The notes beneath the pieces are model-generated. The model had not been told where the DNA came from. It did no database searches and saw only the letters and a list, made by a program, of their open reading frames with translations. Of a DNA stretch of 64,000 nt, positions 42,145 to 54,795 are shown piece after piece. This DNA is from Meconema thalassinum. Taxonomy: Eukaryota; Arthropoda; Insecta; Orthoptera; Tettigoniidae. How positions within the stretch are numbered: position 1 is the stretch's first letter; every line of letters begins with the position of its first letter. Made by a program: the position numbers and the translations under genes. The stretch is taken from the NCBI GenBank assembly GCA_946902985.2, contig OX336389.2:1014165441-1014229440 (forward strand), read 5' to 3'.

Positions 42145-45100
42145 ATGATAGTGGCCAGTATAGAAGAGTGGGTAGCATTCCCGGACGACTGCCTGGAGGA
42201 AGTGGTGAAGAACCGTGAATATGTTATCAGACAACTACCAATTATTTACGCGCATATTGGAGGCATGAGGGTGAGAAGTTTGATTGATACAGGTAGCCAG
42301 GTGAGCTTAGTCACTGAAGTTTTGATAAAAGAAATAGGAAGAAAACAAACTGTTCCAATTATGCCGGTACCGCTAATGAAAGTCAGAGGGGTTATTCCTG
42401 ACAAAACTATAAATTGTAAACAGCAAGCATTTTTAGATCTGGAATTATTGAACCATACTTTTTCGCAAACATTCATTGTTATTCCAAATATGAACTACAA
42501 CATAATTTTAGGAGCCAACTTCATCTGCGATTTTCATGCTGTAATTGACTTACATAACAACACTGTAAGTTTCAAACAAGTAGAGGGGTTGAATCATGTG
42601 GGTTTAAACATGGAAGAGAGTCCGTTGGAGAGAGAGGCAAATACCTGGGTCGTTGAAGAATGCACTAATGAGGCCGGAGATAAGAACTTGACGGGGGAGC
42701 GAGTCAGCCAGACAGCAGTGGTAGAGATTGACAGCCGAGATATTTCGCAGGAACTTTGGGTACATTTGGCGGAAGAAGAAATTAGAGGAACCAAATTTGA
42801 AATTCTACTTCAGGAGCGACTTAAGGAGGCCATCGTAGGGGAACCTGATAGAAGAAAACTGGAAGAAATTTTAAAATTACATAAAGGAGCTTTTGACACC
42901 ATACCTGGGAAAGTTTTAAATTTTCAATATGCCATGCAAGTGACAGACTGGACCCCATTTAAAAGTAAATTGTACCCGATCCCAGAGAAACATTTTTCTC
43001 AGGTGAAGGACATTATTATTAACTTATTAGATTCTGGTATGATAAGGAAGGCAGCAACCCCTTACCTGAACGCAATATTGGCTGTAGCCAAGCCAAATGG
43101 ATCAATTAGGCTCTGCCTAGACGCGCGAGTTTTGAATAGCAAACTGCTAGTTGAGCATGACCAAGCACCTAGGATCAAAGATGTTTTGAAAGGCTTCCGT
43201 GGGAAGAAGATATACTCAAGTGTCGATTTGACGAATAGTTTCCACCATCTTGAACTTGAAGAAAAATCCCAACTGTTGACGGGATTTTTATTCGATAATC
43301 AAAGTTATATCTGGTGTCGAATGCCCTTTGGCGTGAAAACTGCGGGATGTGCACTCATAAGAGCACTCGATGGGAATCTGACTGAGTAGGTCAAGAGCTT
43401 CACCACGAGATATGTTGACGACATATTAATTGCATCTGAAACAATGGAGGAACACCTGATAAATTTAAATAAACTTCTGGACAACTTGAGAACCATGAAC
43501 TTCAAAATTAACCTAAAGAAATCACATTTTTGCCAGAGCGAGATTTTATATTTGGGGCATATAATTGATGTCGAGGGCGTGGGGCCTAATCCAGCCAAGA
43601 TTGATGCTATTAAGAAATTTCCCACACCTACCAAAGTCAAACATGTGAGAGCGTTTTTGGGAGTGACAGGCTTCTTCAAGGAAAATTGCCCTGGTTACAC
43701 AGAAACAGTAGCACCTATGCAGGAGATGTTGAAGAAGGCAAATCGATGGTCGTGGAACGAGGAGTGCGACAGGTCTTTTAAAGCCACGAAGGATTTATTG
43801 GAAAACTGTGTGAAACTTGGATATCCGGATTTTGGGAAGCGATTTATTATTCAAGCAGATGCTTCTTTGATTGGAATCGGTACTATGCTGTACCAAGAGG
43901 ACGCTGAAGAACCCAAGAAGAAATCCTATTTAGCATTTACGAGTCGTAAATTAAGGAAACATGAGAGGAACTACACCGTTACGGAACTTGAGCTCCTAGC
44001 AATTTTATATTCTCTTCAACAGTGGCGTAAGATGATCTTTGGTTATTCCATCATTGTTAGAACCGACCACCATGCGCTGACGTTTTTATTCAAGACAACA
44101 ATGGCAAGTGAGAGAGTTACGCGCTGGTCCATCTACATACAGCAGTTTGACATTACAATAGAGCATTGCCCTGGAAGGATGAACGTCATACCAGATGCCT
44201 TGAGTAGAAATCCTGAGGACGGGAACGAAGTAACAGCGGAAGTTCACAATATTACATTAACACCTCAGGCTCGTGAGTTTTTGGCGAGATTGAAGGATAT
44301 TCGGAAGGAGCAAGAAGCAGACCCATGGATGATGATGATGATAAAATTCTACAGGAAGGAATTACAACCAAATTCACCTGAGTACCGAGAAGCCCGTGCT
44401 AAAGAAGCGAGATTTCACTACTTAAATAACTTGTTACATAAGTACGTGGATGAGCATCATACTAAACTGCGAATCCTAGTTCCAGCATCACTACAGAGGG
44501 GATTGACTTGGCATGTTCACGAGAGCCTAGCACATATCGGCACGGATAAGACTGAAGCTACGATAGGGGAGACTTTCACTTGGCCTAAGATGCGATTCAC
44601 CATTGTTGAAGTAATTAGAACTTGTGACACATGCCAGCGCACGAAACCGAACAATTTCATTCTGAAACAACCTCCAAGACCACTTTTACCTCAAAAACCA
44701 TGCGAGATGCTCGCTATCGATTGCTTTGGTCCTTTAGTAAAAGGAAAGCGTGGATGCCGACACCTTCTGGTGTGTGTCGATGTATTTTCGAAGATGGTCG
44801 TGCTATGTCCTATCCAGAAGACGACATCAAAACAAGTCCTCAGTCGAATTCAGAACAAAGTTATTCCGATGCTTGGGAAGCCGGAATCCATTTTATCAGA
44901 TCATGGTACCTATTTCACGAGCAATGTTTTTAGGCAAGGTTTGGAGAGCCTAGGAATAAAACACGTATTTTCAAGCATTCGTCATCCTTGTGGAAATCCG
45001 AGCGAGAGAACGATTCGCTGTGTTGCCAAGTACTACAGAGTAATGATTCCTAACGATCATAATAAATGGGTTGACAAAGTAGGGGAAATTGAGATGTGCA

Positions 45101-45531
45101 TGAACACCACTAAGCACGAGTCGACGGGTCAAGTCCCACTGATTGTACACCACAACAGATTGCCAGAAAGAACTTGGGACAAGATTATTCCATGCCCAAG
45201 GGATCCACTATTAGCGCACGAGTTGCGAATCCAGCGAACGAGACAGCACATGAGGAACCAAGCGGACCGAAGGCTGAGACGGTACCGAGGAAAGAAGTTT
45301 CACCGGGAGTTACAAGAACAAGAGTTAGTGCTGGTTCGTAGACCACCGATATCCGACCCTAAGAACAAAGTCTTCGCAAAATTCTGTCCAAAATTTATTG
45401 GCCCGTTCCGGGTAATCAAGAATCTGGGTAACAATGCCTACAGGCTGGAAGAAGTGAGCACTGGTGCTAGATCTGTTTTTAATAGCGCCAATTTAAAACC
45501 TTACTACAGAAGGGAACCATTTGATGATTAG
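42145..45531 (+). pseudogene. pol: Element B pol (PR-RT-RH-IN) with one amber codon
   Basis: Open from 42112 after TAG 42109-42111; the first ATG is 42145. Aspartic protease LIDTGSQVSLV near 42280. RT from about 42960 with LCLDARVLNS, VDLTNSFHHL and WCRMPFGVKTAG. The frame is cut at TAG 43387-43389, just before the catalytic RYVDD block (about 43410), and continues in the same phase to 45531. RNase H has QADASLIG, TELELLAIL and RTDHHAL. Integrase has an HHCC finger (HESLAHIG...CDTCQ near 44520-44632), DDE residues in AIDCFG, LSDHGTYF and SERTIR, and a C-terminal GPFRV-KNLGNNAYRL module. No chromodomain. Apart from the amber codon this is a full-length polyprotein for copying and integrating the element. 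Confidence 0.93.
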
Positions 45532-45866
45532 GAAAGATGATGTGTGCAGAATCTGTATTGCAAAAATTTTATTTTGAGAGCCAACACTCAAATATACGTG
45601 GAGCGCCAGAGTACGCACTTTGTTTGTAAACAACAAGCAGCTGAGACGACAGGAGTGGCAATCACGTGAGGAGAAGGGGGAGACCTAGTGAGGAAGTATG
45701 AATGACATTCCGGCGAGAAAGAGCGCACACTATTTGAGTCAGAGGGGTGTACACTCGAGCAGCTGAGCGAGATATTAAAGAGATGTCGTTGTTACTACGG
45801 TGGATTTAGTTTTTGAAATCCAAATAAATAAATTGCTTCGAATTTCAAAACCTTGCTGAGGATAAA
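45532..45866 (+). other. Element B 3' untranslated region
   Basis: 335 bp between pol and the 3' LTR, without an env-like frame. A weak purine tract (ctgaggataaa) abuts the LTR and may prime plus-strand synthesis. Confidence 0.6.
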
Positions 45867-48780
45867 TGAACCCTTATTGATCTACGATAAATAAGTATTC
45901 ATATTTATTATTATTATTACTGCAGCCCAGGCAGTACTTGAGGAAGTGGACATGGAGGAAAGGGAGGCTAGCGTTTCGTAATGATTGCAACGGGAGCAGA
46001 GCTGGTAGCTATTCTTGGGGGACGGCCAGATTTAGTCGGGTTCAAGGCCAAATTGAGCAACTACTTGCACCAAAATTGGAAGCATAAAGGAATGATCACG
46101 AGTCACTTGCAACGAACATACGATTGAATCAGCCAATCACGAGAGACCAAGCCATGATCACGCGATGGACAGCGTCAGTAGTAACAAGCCCGCGGAATTG
46201 ATTATCTAAAGAACCGCCGAACGGACTGACCTCCGCACGAGTGCATTGGGACGTTTGATTTATTTGAAGAAGATTGACACTAGTCCCATATTTGTGAGAT
46301 AAAATCTCTGGAAATTTTTATCCAATTCCACCCCACTCCTCCGTCCCCTGTCAGTTTCTAATAAATAGAGTGGCATGACGCTACTCGAAGTCATTCGTTT
46401 TGGAGCCTTGAGAGGCTAACTTCACGCCCGTTTGTACACGATTTTAACGCTCTAAATTAGTTGAAGTTATTTTATTTGTGAGCTCTGAGGAGCTAAATTC
46501 ACATCAGTCGTAATAACGAATTTCAAAGCTCTAGTACATTTTATCTGAAGTCAACTTTATTTTTGCGAGCTAATATTTCACGCAGTGTGCGTGGTGACTT
46601 GTAACATTTTTCTTAAAGACGACCATTTCAGCTCCGAGGGGCAAGTCTTGTAACATCCTAATTAGCGCTCACCAGAGTGAAGGTCAACAGTACAGTACGG
46701 AAATACCGAGCAAGATAGCGACTGCATGTGCAGTCAAGATTTTAAACTTATTATCGAGCCAGTGACGTGGTCTCGAGGTGTATATTTTATGTACAAATTT
46801 CAGTGTATTTTTCATGTGTTTATTGTGCGTGTGTGCGAGATATCTAGGGCAAGTCTTCGCAATTAATCGCATTAGGACAATTTGTGGGCGAATTGAGTAA
46901 CCTGCAAGCGATTATAGCTAGGTCATAATAACTAACATTGAACTTTTCTGCCAAGGAGGCGATACCAAGATGCTCAACACGTGGTTTGGAGTTGGGATGA
47001 TCTTCAACGATTCAACGCAGACGACCACGATGGAGTGTTAATCTGTCCATAGGGAAATGGGCTGAGAAGGATGTCTTAAGTTCTACAAGCAGATCGGTGA
47101 TTGAATTATTTCAATTATGTAGTTAGATTTGGCCGGGGAACTTTTGTAAATAGTCATGTTTCTTTTCTAGTTGTTTAGAGTTTTCCTTGCATCGACACTA
47201 AATGTTTTAAATGTCCGTTGGCGCGTGGTCAAAGTGTTTATTGTATATTTGTTTTTCCTTGAGTCATATTTAATGTGCGCGGCGTGCGTACGTGATTTTT
47301 ATCCATGCAAATGCGAAACCCGTTACATTCGATAAGTGGTGCTTTATTAACGTTAATATTTGAGATAGGAAAGGGAGGTAATTACTGTAAGATATTTGCT
47401 GAACAGGTTATTATTCATATTAGGGTTGCCAAGCGCACCAACTTAAAATGTAATTTGTAGAACACCTTCGTTCTAATTTTGATAGATTTTTTTTAGTCCT
47501 TTTCAGGTTAACTAGTCACGGCATAGAACGGTGGCGCCAGCATGTGGAAATTATTTATGTCCTTTTATTTCAGGGTCTGTCAAAACCCATACGTGTTATT
47601 CTGTGTGTGTTGCTGTGTCAAGTGTGTGTTGATTCTACGTGAGGAGGGAGTAGAGGTCCTACCGCCCTCATATTTTTTTGCTGCTGTTGTATTTTTGATG
47701 GAAAGACAGGGTGCTCTAGGGAGACCGCTGTTTCTTGTCCATATTATTCTGACACACACACACACGTATTATTGTGCTTTGGGGCACACTTCTTCGAGAT
47801 TCGACCCCATGTCCTGGGAGGTCGAGATTATTGACACGTGGGTTGACAGATATGCAGAGTTCCACAAACCGCCCGTTTTGCCTGGTGACTTATTTTGATA
47901 GGCAGTCCTGATTGTCCGACTGACCCCCGTAAGCTTTCATGTAGCAAACCTGTTCATTGTGATGGTTATTTTTTAAGCCATAATTAATTGGGGAGTTCGC
48001 CATGTGTGTAACGGCTTATTGTACGTTGTATGGGTAAAATATTGTATTAATAATGTAAATGTTGGCTGTGAGCCTATTGTTTTGTTTATGACTCGATTCA
48101 TGTAATTTGTGCGTAACACCTGTGTGGTGTAGCGGTAGAGTACTTGGAAATTTGACGGCGGTCATATGTGTATATTTTATTTGGTCACGTGTTAATGTAC
48201 TTGTGTTGATTTGTGTGAGAAGTCCTAAGTTTTTAGGCAGTAAATGTTGCTTCGGCAAATTGATTCCAATTTCACACGGAAATTTTGTGTTGTTTATATT
48301 AGATCTGGGAAGTGTCGGTTTAGTTTTTATGTATTGTAGTTGTGTTCCCCCGTGTCGGTCTAGCTCTAAGAAATGTGGATTCGTTGTCTGAATGAATACT
48401 CTGGATGATGACGAATCACGCATTCGTTTGTACACATCGTGATGCATGTAGAACGACATACGCACATACATAGTCACTTTTTGTTATTTTATCTTAGGGA
48501 CACTTGGTCCATGTAATTAATCTCTCCAGAGATTTTGCCTAGTTTTTGGCATTTTTATTAAGTGGGAGTCATATGGGAGTTTTATTTTGTTAATTGTTGA
48601 GTGTAAATATGGTGATTTGTTTATTAAATTCATTTGTTTTAACCCTGGCTTCACTCTTTCCGACATGTTATTTTGTTATATGTTACCTTGCAAGTTAATG
48701 AAGCGCCTTGACAACAACTTACGATATGAACCGATACACCCCCCGAAACTGAGTCTCATATGCTTCTTTGCAAGGGTTCA
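45867..48780 (+). repeat. Element B 3' LTR (2914 bp)
   Basis: Matches the 5' LTR throughout and ends gggttca, followed by the atat target duplicate. Confidence 0.93.
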
Positions 48781-48784
48781 ATAT

Positions 48785-49429
48785 ATTGTTTATGTATGTT
48801 TCACAAACATATTTTAAAAATAGCCCTTGGTGAACAGGATCTGATGATGTTCGCCTGTCAAATGAAACCTGTCATTCAATTAAAACCCCTCCTTTAGAAA
48901 AGTGTACAGTTATTCCATGTTATTTTCTCCAGGTTAGTGTGATAAGTAATTGTTATTCCCTGTCCAATATCATTGAGCTAATTTATGTCGAGAGAAAAGC
49001 GATTCTTATATTAGATTACCGTGCGGTAAATATTCTTGCTTTCAAGAGTGGATCTACAGTTGTGCCGCTTACATTGTTTTATGTTCCTCGCGGTCTCATA
49101 AATGAAACTGAATTATTTGCAAGAAATGTACATGAAAGTTATTTAAATTTGGGAATGATAACTTAGGCTACGGCTGAACAAAGAATACCAACTCCTCAAG
49201 TCGATTTAACACCATGTGATAATACAATTCTATTCTACTTTAAGGGTCACATATTTCATACAACACTAAATAAAGTTCAATTGGAAACGCTGAAATGTGG
49301 TCACTATATTTTGTCAGTTTTCAGTCCATTCCAGTTATACAGGGTGGTTGGAAACCATGTGAACCAGGTATATGAGTCTCACAGGATTGGTCATACTGAA
49401 GAAAAATTTGAAGAAAGAAAAAAAAAGTC
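48785..49429. other. Right flank of element B
   Basis: No recognisable gene. The 75-codon frame at 48939-49166 has no known features. A sequence starting acagggtggttggaaac at about 49339 has the look of a DNA-transposon end, but no partner end was found. Confidence 0.4.
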
Positions 49430-49738
49430 GATATCTCATGGCAGTGTCTATATATCAGCCGTTGAAGTTAGCCAAACAGATCGCTTCGCAGGCGAATTCA
49501 AATAAGCTTTGTGGGACGATGTTGCGAACTCTGTCCATGGTTCAAGACGGGGTAATGTGTGCCAATTGAAGATAGAAAAACTTTGCCAGTGGATGGATTT
49601 GAACATGGCCCTCCGGGTTGACAGGATCATGCCTAAGCAACCACACTATGGTGACACCAGCTATAAACGACGATGTGTTTGTTTTGATATTGATTTCTCA
49701 GCAGCGATAGCTGCTAGATGATAGGTCATTTACGGAAA
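49430..49738 (-). repeat. Inverted-repeat arm, left
   Basis: Read on the minus strand it aligns with 50541-50850 over about 300 bp (ccgtaaatgacc..., then catgatc-tg, ttcaaatcca, gaattcgcc/aatttgcc, ggctaac). Diverged but collinear. Confidence 0.6.
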
Positions 49739-49884
49739 TGGTCATAAGCAGCCACGTGGCATTACTGCAATTGACTTGATTTACATTGCAACGTAAGCTT
49801 AGCCACTGTCGACATCAGCATGCAACGGTGTTAACATGCAGAGTTAGTACCCAAGACAGATATTTGTTGTAGTTAATTAATATC

Positions 49885-50176
49885 AGGGTGCTTGGGACAT
49901 CTTGGTAATCAGCACCATGTAGTTGGGTGTGTGTTGAATTTCTCTGATAACCTGTGTTTCTGTAGCGACGGTAGTAGTGTGTGTAACTGTAATTTTAGGA
50001 CTGGGATTAAGGTAGGTGCCCCGGGACATGAAACAAGGCATTCATCTGGAGAGAATGTGAAAAACCCGGGGACAAACCACATTCAGGATGGCTGCTGTCT
50101 GCGCAGGGATTCAAACCTTCATTCTCCAGACATCCTGCTCCCCCGTAAGCCATGGTGCGTGATTTAATGAGCACAG
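49885..50176 (-). repeat. tRNA-derived SINE, family 2, copy 1
   Basis: On the minus strand: head tagctgtgctcattaaatca, then B box aggtttgaatccc, then a body ending ccaagatgtcccaag. Collinear with 55029-55334. Confidence 0.7.
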
Positions 50177-50540
50177 CTATGCTGCAAAATAATATTTTTG
50201 TTTTAGCAGCACCCTTGAAATAATAACTTACAATTTATTTATTTTTTCAGTTTCCTAAAAACAACACAATGTGTTATCGGGTTAATTAGTGCTAAAGTGA
50301 ATTTATTTCAGTTTGTTTAAAATTGGGAAGGGGGAAAATGGTTTCAAATGGATTAGAAACAAACTTCATTCATCAAGACTAATTACTGTACTTTCACAAC
50401 TAACATTTACAACCCTAATAATTAAAATTAATTTTCAATTACAATTGGCAACTAATATTTACCAACACATACCGTTTTTAACATGTAAACATTGTTATTG
50501 AGTAGAACATAAACTCACTTTTGTACTGACAATACTAAAC

Positions 50541-50850
50541 AATTCCGTAAATGACCGATCGCCTAGCAACAATGAATGCCAAGAAATCAGCATCAAAACA
50601 AATACACCGTGGGCAGCAGCCATTGTCAATGTAGTGTTGTTGCTATGGCATGATCTTGTTAGCTCGGAGGTCCGTGTTCAAATCCAACCACCGGCGTTTT
50701 TTTTATTTTTTTTTCTTCAATTGCCGTTCTCAAACCGGTCTTGAACTACGTGCAGACTTTGCAATATCGCCCTGCAAAGCCCATTTAAATTTGCCCGCGA
50801 AGCTATTAGGTCGGCTAACTACTGCAGCTGATAATTTATTTTATTATCAT
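50541..50850 (+). repeat. Inverted-repeat arm, right
   Basis: Partner of 49430-49738. Includes a T-rich tract and a tRNA B-box-like gtgttcaaatccaac near 50671. Interrupted at about 50855 by an RTE LINE. Confidence 0.6.
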
Positions 50851-50855
50851 GACTA

Positions 50856-51556
50856 AGAATTCATGATAAAAATTAATAAATGTAAAACAAAAATATTGGA
50901 ATGCAGCCGAAATAAATCAAAAACCTCTATGGACATCAAATTGGCAGGTGAAAAACTAAAGGAAGTAGGAGATTTCTGTTACTTAGGAAGCAAAATAACC
51001 AGTGATGGACGAGGCAAAGAGGATATAAACAGTAGGTTAGCTCAGGCAAGGAAAGCATTTCTACAGAAAAGGAATATGGTGACATCGAATATAGATTTAG
51101 GTATTAGGAAGCCAATTTTGAAGGCCTTTGTCTGGAGCGTGGCACTCTATGGAAGTGAAACCTGGACTATTGGTGCAGCAGAAAACAGGAGAACTGAAGC
51201 GTTTGAAATCTGGTGTTACAGAAGAATAATGAAGATCAAATGGGTAGATAGGGTTGCAAACGAAGAGGTATTAAGACGAGTGCGAGAGGAGAGATGTTTC
51301 TGGCGACTGCTAATTAAGAGAAGAGATAGGTTGGTAGGACACATACTAAGACACCCAGGAATTGCAAGCTTAGCTATGGAAGGAAGGGTCGAGGACAAGA
51401 ACTGTAGGGTTAGACCAAGGTTAGAATATGATAAACACATTGCCTCGGATGTGGAGTGTGGTAGCTATGTAGAGATGAAACGATTAGCTCAGGAGAGGAT
51501 GGCATGGAGAGCAGCTTCAAACCAGTGAAAAGACTGAAGACTCAAACAACAACTAT
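50856..51556 (+). mobile_element. 5'-truncated RTE-type LINE, plus strand
   Basis: Only the C-terminal part of the ORF and the 3' end (gtgaaaagactgaagactc then caacaac tail) remain. The same family is present inverted at 52641-54795. Confidence 0.85.
50863..51528 (+). CDS. RTE LINE ORF C-terminus (RT thumb and tail)
   Basis: 221 codons: NKCKTKILECSR, FCYLGSKITSDGR, then SVALYGSETWTI, AFEIWCYRRIMKIKW, NEEVLRRVREER and GHILRHPG. This is the familiar post-RT region of RTE LINEs, often annotated in insects as an RNA-directed polymerase-like or craniofacial development protein 2-like product. The catalytic palm is missing because the copy is 5'-truncated; the ATG at 50863 corresponds to an internal Met (compare the homologous site near 53318 in the inverted copy). 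Intact to its stop but not functional alone. Confidence 0.85.
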   Translation: MIKINKCKTKILECSRNKSKTSMDIKLAGEKLKEVGDFCYLGSKITSDGRGKEDINSRLAQARKAFLQKRNMVTSNIDLGIRKPILKAFVWSVALYGSETWTIGAAENRRTEAFEIWCYRRIMKIKWVDRVANEEVLRRVREERCFWRLLIKRRDRLVGHILRHPGIASLAMEGRVEDKNCRVRPRLEYDKHIASDVECGSYVEMKRLAQERMAWRAASNQ

Positions 51557-51686
51557 ACTCTAAGGTTCATATACCCTGTTCACTTTGCCTCCGTACATTC
51601 AGTGTACTGCAATGTCAAGAGTGCATTCTTTCCACGTTCTTAAAGTAGAAATAGTGGCAATAAAATCCAACAATCAATGTAGGTTA

Positions 51687-52263
51687 TACGAGGCACATCC
51701 AGAAAATAAGTTCCGTTTGGTAATAAAATTAAATTGTGTACAGATACAGAAAAAAATATTTATTGCACAACATTCTACACCTCTTAAACTACTTTTCCAC
51801 ATAACTGCCGAACTTTTGCAGGCATTTGTTATAGCGTGGCAGAAGTTTTTGGATACCTTCTTCATAGAAGTTTGCCGCCGACCGTAAACGAGAGTGAAGA
51901 CTCCCCTGTAAGATATCCTGCCGTTTGGCCACCACTGTTAGGCAAATTGCGTGCTTACCAGGAGAACTGCGTATGTTTAGGAGTTCTCCTGACCACATAC
52001 GCAATTTGCCTAACAGTGGTGGCCAAACGGTAGGATATCTTACAGGGGAGTCTTCACTCTCGTTTACGGTCGGCGGCAAACTTCTATGAAGAAGGTATCC
52101 AAAAACTTGAGCCACGCTATGACAAATGCCTGTAAACGTTCGGCAGTTATGTGGAAAAGTAGTTTAAGAGGTGTAGAATGTTGTGCAATAAATAATTTTT
52201 CTGTATCTGTACACAATTTAATTTTATTACCAAACGGAACTTACTTTCTGGACGTGCCTCGTA
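51687..52263. mobile_element. 577-bp palindromic mariner derivative
   Basis: Two inverted arms (51687-51968 and 51982-52263) with a 13-nt centre. Each arm, read toward the outer end, encodes the C-terminus of a mariner transposase (FYEEGIQKL, PRY-KCL, then SYVEK and stop) followed by the terminal repeat tacgaggcac-tccagaaa-taagttcc. In the right arm the Cys-Leu is followed by a stop. TA lies at both ends, the expected mariner target. So two mariner 3' ends were joined head to head, giving a transposable or MITE-like palindrome with no complete transposase. Confidence 0.85.
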
Positions 52264-52640
52264 TAAAGAATGTGTTCCGTGAATACATAGTCCATAGATT
52301 GTCATGCTTTTAATAGGCTTGAACTAATATATTAAATGCAAAGGATGCTTTGAAATATTGGAATTACTTAGGAATCTGGATAGGTAGTAGAACTTACCAC
52401 CAACCTCGCACTGAAGATTTGTATCCTTTACTTTACAAATGGTTCACATAAACCAGAATTGTTATTGGTCTAATTTGCAGGATTCTAATCGAGTGTACAG
52501 TCTCAAGTGAACCTGAATTCATGGAAATGCACCACTAATGTTTCTGAGTATATTATGTCCATACTGGGGTGCCATATAAACTCATAAGACCCCAGACTAA
52601 ACAACAAGTGGAACTTCTTGGGAGCTTACGAGACATGTTG
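52264..52640. other. Spacer between mariner palindrome and RTE
   Basis: AT-rich, no gene or repeat recognised. Confidence 0.5.
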
Positions 52641-54795
52641 CTGGTGGTGTTGCTGTTGTTGTTGTCAGTCTTTTGACTGGTTTGATTCAGCTCTCCATGC
52701 TTCCCTGTCCCGAGCCAATCGTTTCATCTCTACATAGCTACCACACCTTACATCCGAGGCAATCTGTTTTACATATAGACCACCCCTACAGTTCTTGTCC
52801 TCGACCCTTCCTTCCAGAACTTAGTATTCTATTCCTGGGTGTCCAACCAACCTTTCTCTTCTCTTCATTAGCAATTACCAGAAACATCTCTCCTCTTCCA
52901 CTCGTTTTAATACCTCTTCATTTGTTACTCTGTCTACTCATCTAATCTTCATTATTCTCCTGTAACACCACATTTCAAACGCTTCTATTCTCTTCTTTTC
53001 TGCTGCGCCAACAGTGCAAGTTTCACTTTCATATAGTGCCACGCTCCAGACAAAGGCTTTCAAAAATGTCTTCCTGATTTTTAATCTATATTTGATGTCA
53101 ACAGATTCCTTTTCTGTAGAAATGCATTCCTTGCCTGAGCCAACCTAACTTTCATATCCTCTTTGCTTTGTCCATCACTGGTTATTTTGCTTCCTAAGTA
53201 ACAGAAGTCTCCTACTTCCTTTAATCTTTACACCTGCCAATTTGACATCCATACGGGTTTCTGATTTCTATCGGCTGCATTCCATATTTTTTGTTAATTA
53301 CTTTTGTTGATTTTCATCATGAATTCTTTCCTCAAGACGGATTCCATAGCATTTAAATACACATTTAAATCCTCTGGACAATCGGCTAAGATGACAATGG
53401 CATCAGCAAATCTCAGAGTTGATATTATTTCTCCTTGAATTTTAAATCCTACTTAAAAAATTTCTTCATTGCTTGTTCAATATATTGATGGGTGATAAGT
53501 TTCAGTCTTGCCTTACACCTTTCTGAATACCAGCTTCTCTGTTATGTCCTTCGACTCGAATAACTGCTATCTGGTTTCTGAATAATTTGTAGATCACCCT
53601 CCTATCCCTGTACTTTATTCCAATCCTTTTCAAACAACTTACTCCAATCAACGCTATCAAAAGCCTTTTCTAGGTCTACAAATGCCATGAGTGTTCTCTC
53701 ATCTTTCCTTAGCTTAGCTTAAGACTTAGTACAGCTTCCCATGTTCCAACATTTCTCCTGAAACCACATTAGAGTTCACCCCTCTCTGTTTCTATCTGTC
53801 TTTCCATCCTCCTGTAAATTATTCTAGACAGGATCTTTGAAGCATGAGTGATTAAGCTGATTGTACGGTAATCTTCACATCTGTCAGCTCCCGCTTTCTT
53901 TGATATAGGGATGATAACATTCTTATTGAAATCAGAGGGTACCTCACCGGTCTCATAAATCCTGCATACCAAATGAAATAACCTGATTAGACCTTCATCA
54001 CTTATGTAGCGTAACAACTCAGTCGGTATATCATCTATGCTTTGTTTCTGCTTAAGTCCTCCAGTGCTCTATCAAATTCTGATCTCAATATTAAACCTTT
54101 CCCATTTTCGTCAATTTCCTCTTCCCTTTCTGTTATATGATTTTCAATCTCCTTACACTTATACAAACGCTCTATGTAAGCTTTCCGTCTCTCAACCTTT
54201 TCTTCCCTATCTGTTAAAGGTTTTCCATCTGAGTCCTTAATATTACAACACCTAGTCTTCCTTTCCTTAAAAGTGCTCTTAATCCTTCGATAAGCTGTCG
54301 ATTTTTCCTACTTTAAGACAAGTTTCTAAACCTGCACATTTCTCTTTCAGTGATTCTTCTTTTCCTTCTTTGCACTTCTTGTTTACTTCATTTCTCAGAC
54401 TTCTATATTCTGCTTTCTCCACTTCATCTCTTGAATTCTTTTGCTTCCGCCCTTCGTCCATTAATTCTAGTATATCCTGGTATATCCTGAGGGATCCACG
54501 GTTTTCTACCTATTCTCTCTTTTCTAACAATGTTTTTCCGTGGTTTTCGTTATGTTATTCTTCAAGAGTGCCCTTTCCTCTACAATTGAAGATTGTTCAG
54601 GGTATGTCATTAGTTCTTCCTTTATATCTGTCTTGACTTGGACTTTCCTTCAGTTTCAACTTATGTCTGCATTTCATAACAATTAGATTGTGGTCAGAGT
54701 TTATATCAGCACCGGTATATGTTTTGCAATCAAAGATCTGGTTTTGAAATCTCTGCTTGACCAACAAAATAATGACATGCGCACTCCCCATCTTT
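52641..54795 (-). pseudogene. Decayed RTE-type LINE, minus strand
   Basis: The 3' end at about 52641 (minus strand ends in gactgacaacaacaacagc) and C-terminal sequence match 50856-51556. Leftover frames show the endonuclease end (SDHNLIVMKCR, 54597-54791), the linker (54279-54461), RT fingers (ISKKAGADRCEDYRTISLI, 53769-54017) and traces of the palm around 53300-53700 (aggtctacaaatgcc region encodes FVDLEKAFD-type sequence with breaks). Many stops and frameshifts. 5'-truncated within the endonuclease. Confidence 0.85.

Larger units (their letters stand above)
36234..48780 (+). mobile_element. Complete Ty3/gypsy retrotransposon (element B), 12.5 kb
   Basis: Two LTRs (36234-39159 and 45867-48780) beginning TG and ending CA, flanked by atat at 36230-36233 and atat at 48781-48784. 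Internal order: candidate primer site, gag, pol (PR-RT-RH-IN). The only clear coding lesion is one amber codon in RT. LTRs differ by scattered substitutions and small indels, such as a 10-bp difference near 37468, so the insertion is not brand-new. Confidence 0.95.
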
